DNA of 64,000 nucleotides, taken from positions 47,941 through 111,940 of the forward strand of contig JAJDUG010000027.1 of assembly GCA_022826755.1 (NCBI GenBank). Reading direction: 5' to 3'. This DNA comes from Acidobacteriota bacterium (GTDB lineage: Bacteria; Acidobacteriota; Terriglobia; Versatilivoradales; Versatilivoraceae). Numbering within the stretch: the first letter of the stretch is position 1; every line of letters starts with the position of its first letter. The notes beneath the pieces were generated by a model. It was not told the origin of the DNA. It saw only the letters and a program-made list of their open reading frames with translations, and ran no database searches. The position numbers and the translations under genes are program-made. Below, piece by piece: positions 62,036 to 64,000 of the stretch.

Positions 62036-63376
62036 TCAGATCAGTTCCGGCATGGGCATGTGGCCGTCGACCAGGTAGTGTGGCCGATCGTTCAGATCGG
62101 TGAGATGGGTTCTGGCGGCGTCGATGCCCAGATTGTGGTAGAGCGTGGCAAAGATTTCCTGAACGTGGACCGGTCTTTCCTTGGGCTCCTCACCCAGTCG
62201 GTTGGTGGAGCCGATGGCCTGGCCGGCCCGCATGCCGCCGCCGGCCATCAGGGCGCAGGAGTTGCGCGGCCAGTGGTCGCGGCCGGCATCCTTGTTGATC
62301 TTGGGAGTGCGGCCGAACTCGCCCCAGGCGATGACCGAGACATCCTTGTCGAGTCCGCGCTGGTGGAGGTCTTCCACCAGGGCGCTGACTCCCTGGTCGA
62401 AGGCCGGCAGGTAGTAGCGGCCGTTCTTGAAATTGGTGCTGTGCCAATCCCAGTAGCCGAAGCTCACCGTCACGCAGCGGACACCCGCCTCCACCAGCCG
62501 GCGAGCCACCACGAACTGGTCCATGTGCATGGGAGCGGCGTCTCGCTCCAGCCTGGGGGAACCCCTGCCGTAGCGGTCGCGGAGCTTGGAACTCTCCTGC
62601 TCCACGTCCAGGGCCTTCAGCAGCCGGCTGGAGGTCAGGACGTCGAAGGCCTGCTCCTGGAAGCTGTCCAGACCCTCCATCAATCCGGTGCGGTCCACGT
62701 CGCTCCGGAAGCGGTCGAAGCTCTGCAGGAGCTGCCTGCGGTCCGAGAGCCGTTCCAGGCTGATCCCGTTCAGGGTCATGTCGTTTCTGATGTCCCCCTG
62801 CGGCTTGAAGGGAGTGTGGGCCACGCCCAGGAAGCTGGGTCGGCCGAAGTTGTATTCGCCGTGGCGGGACTTGTGGGACAGGTTGACGTAGGGCGGAATG
62901 GCCGGATCGGTCGGACCCTTCAGCTTGGAGAGCACCGACCCCAGTTCCGGCCAGCCCCCCGGAGGAGGATTGCCCCGGCGGCCGCTGATGCGCCCGGTCA
63001 TGCACTGGTAGGAGGAGTGGGAATTCTCGGCTCCCACCACGGTTCTCACCAGCGCCAGCTTGTCCATGATCTTGGCCAGGCGAGGCAGGTGCTCGCAGAT
63101 GTGGATGCCCGGGACGTTGGTCTTGATGGCCTGAAACTCGCCGCGGATCTCGGAGGGAGCGTCGGGCTTGATTTCGTACATGTCCTGGTGCGGTGGGCCG
63201 CCCGGCATGTAGATCATGATGATGGCCTTGTCGGACCGGCCCAGGCCGGACTGCTTTTCCGCCTGCAGCAACTGGGGCATGGTCAACCCGCCCATTCCCA
63301 GCGCGCCGATCTGGATGAAGTTTCGCCGCGACATGCCGTCGCACATCCGGTTGCCTTGCCCGTAGATGGTCAACAT
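62036..63376 (-). CDS. DUF1501 exported protein with twin-arginine signal
   Basis: The 446-aa protein has a Tat signal (SRRNFIQIGALGMGGLTM), IIMIYMPGGPPHQDMYEIKP, GEFGRTPKINKDAGRDHWPR and HVQEIFATLYHNLGID, as expected for DUF1501. It is more distant in sequence from the copy at 13374-14828 than expected for a recent duplicate. It heads the DUF1501-PSD-PPC-cytochrome/WD40 cluster. ATG has GGAGG about 10 bases upstream. Confidence 0.88.
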   Translation of the reverse strand: MLTIYGQGNRMCDGMSRRNFIQIGALGMGGLTMPQLLQAEKQSGLGRSDKAIIMIYMPGGPPHQDMYEIKPDAPSEIRGEFQAIKTNVPGIHICEHLPRLAKIMDKLALVRTVVGAENSHSSYQCMTGRISGRRGNPPPGGWPELGSVLSKLKGPTDPAIPPYVNLSHKSRHGEYNFGRPSFLGVAHTPFKPQGDIRNDMTLNGISLERLSDRRQLLQSFDRFRSDVDRTGLMEGLDSFQEQAFDVLTSSRLLKALDVEQESSKLRDRYGRGSPRLERDAAPMHMDQFVVARRLVEAGVRCVTVSFGYWDWHSTNFKNGRYYLPAFDQGVSALVEDLHQRGLDKDVSVIAWGEFGRTPKINKDAGRDHWPRNSCALMAGGGMRAGQAIGSTNRLGEEPKERPVHVQEIFATLYHNLGIDAARTHLTDLNDRPHYLVDGHMPMPELI

Positions 63377-64000
63377 TGCTCTCAGCCTCCTCCAGACGAT
63401 TGCTTGATCCGAGCCATTGAATACGGTGCCCGATAATGTACCACTTCCGAGTCGAAAGTGTAAAGACGCGATCGGCGCAAAACGGGTGAAGATTTCTCGT
63501 TGATGAATTGCTTCCGCTTGTCCGAAACAGCAGAAAAAGAGCTATCCACGAAGGACCACGAAGAATCACTCCCCCCCGTGAGGGGGAGTGGACAAGGGCG
63601 GAGCCCCCCCCGGGAACGCGGGCGTCCCGCCCGCAACCTTATTCCTGGCTGGAGGTGGTGGAGCGTCGGCGCAACGCTGCAGGCAGGCAGCCAGCCAGCC
63701 GGCGTGAACGGCATTGGCCAGTCAGAATGAAAGGCAAGGCCCCGTTACCGTTCCATCCCAGCGGCGCAGTCGGCCAAGGCTGTGCCGGGCAAATGTGCGG
63801 GCGGGACGCCCGCGTTCCCGGGTGGGCATCAACCACCCAACAAACCGGGAACCTGATTGACACCCCGCCCAGGAATGGGGCAAGGGGCCGATTGCAAGCC
63901 TCAAGAATCACCCCCGGGAACGCGGGCGTCTCGCCCGCAACCTTATTCCTGGCTGGAGGAGGTGGAGCGACAGCGCAAGGTTGCAGGCAGGCAGCCACCC
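63377..64000. repeat. Repeat-only end of the window
   Basis: No gene is credible. 63530-63570 holds a reverse tail module (AGAAAAAGAGCTATCCACGA, AGGACCACGAAG). 63602-63705 and 63909-64000 are direct copies of GGGAACGCGGGCGTC(C/T)CGCC, CGCAACCTTATTCCTGGCTG, a GGAGGTGG stretch and GCAGGCAGGCAGCCA. 63790-63825 is an inverted copy of the GC part. The last copy is cut by the window end. Confidence 0.8.

Noticed and set aside
63639..63998. Possible 119-codon minus-strand gene at the window end
   Set aside because: It is composed of the GGGAACGCGGGCG repeat in both orientations and has no recognisable domain or ribosome site.

Overview
The window is a GC-rich bacterial chromosome segment, most likely from an uncultured Acidobacteriota lineage (Solibacteres/Bryobacterales-like). 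This placement is inferred from gene content only: two clusters of DUF1501 and DUF1549/DUF1553 (PSD) genes of the kind seen in Planctomycetota and Solibacteres, futalosine-route menaquinone synthesis (mqnE), exported proteins with the FSGTWTLDPERS motif common in Acidobacteria, and many non-coding dispersed repeats. No prophage, plasmid, CRISPR or transposase gene was seen.

Layout. 0-9 kb: housekeeping genes (thioredoxin-fold fragment, parvulin PPIase, thrC, tsaD, rpmB, ridA, a bifunctional RelA/SpoT, pabB, a membrane-anchored flavin reductase). 9-17.5 kb: a zinc-type dehydrogenase and a minus-strand PSD/DUF1501 cluster with two PSD paralogues. 17.7-30 kb: mqnE, DUF309, an exported thioredoxin, an MBL hydrolase, glyA, proS, a serine-hydrolase/GH30-like fusion, an ECF sigma/anti-sigma pair, a HAD phosphatase, a CYTH protein and tRNA-Gln(CTG). 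30.2-30.8 kb: a non-coding block with three identical DnaA-box-like 9-mers around an AT-rich tract. 30.8-41.2 kb: pdxJ and a catabolic island (sialidase-like propeller, NRAMP-like transporter, two sugar isomerase-like TIM barrels, HpcH/HpaI aldolase, aldo/keto reductase, CoA transferase, enoyl-CoA hydratase). 41.2-49.8 kb: a CpxR/CpxA-like two-component system, a divergent Spy/CpxP-like protein, an M48 protease, a BON-domain protein and a PQQ-propeller/EF-hand protein. 50-54 kb: a SelA-like PLP enzyme, an SDR and an AEC permease. 54.9-63.4 kb: a second large exported-protein operon (DUF1501, PSD, PPC-domain protein, cytochrome/WD40 protein). 63.4-64 kb: repeats only.

The most coherent new signal is an apparent envelope-stress regulon. 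Three genes (Spy-like, M48 protease, BON protein) share an operator of three tandem 11-bp repeats (TTTAC/TTGAC/TTTAC), with a -10-like hexamer always 27 bp downstream of the start of the last repeat. An OmpR-family regulator encoded beside the first site is the obvious candidate to bind it.

Other points of interest are the fusion protein whose GH30-like half has lost both catalytic glutamates, an ECF sigma/anti-sigma pair whose anti-sigma ends in a TonB-C-like domain, two MITE-like elements with matching 20-22 bp terminal inverted repeats, and a modular repeat family whose internal arms form long inverted repeats and whose tail often lies just 3' of stop codons. Starts were moved from the longest reading frame to internal codons where a ribosome site or promoter demanded it; several are GTG or TTG.
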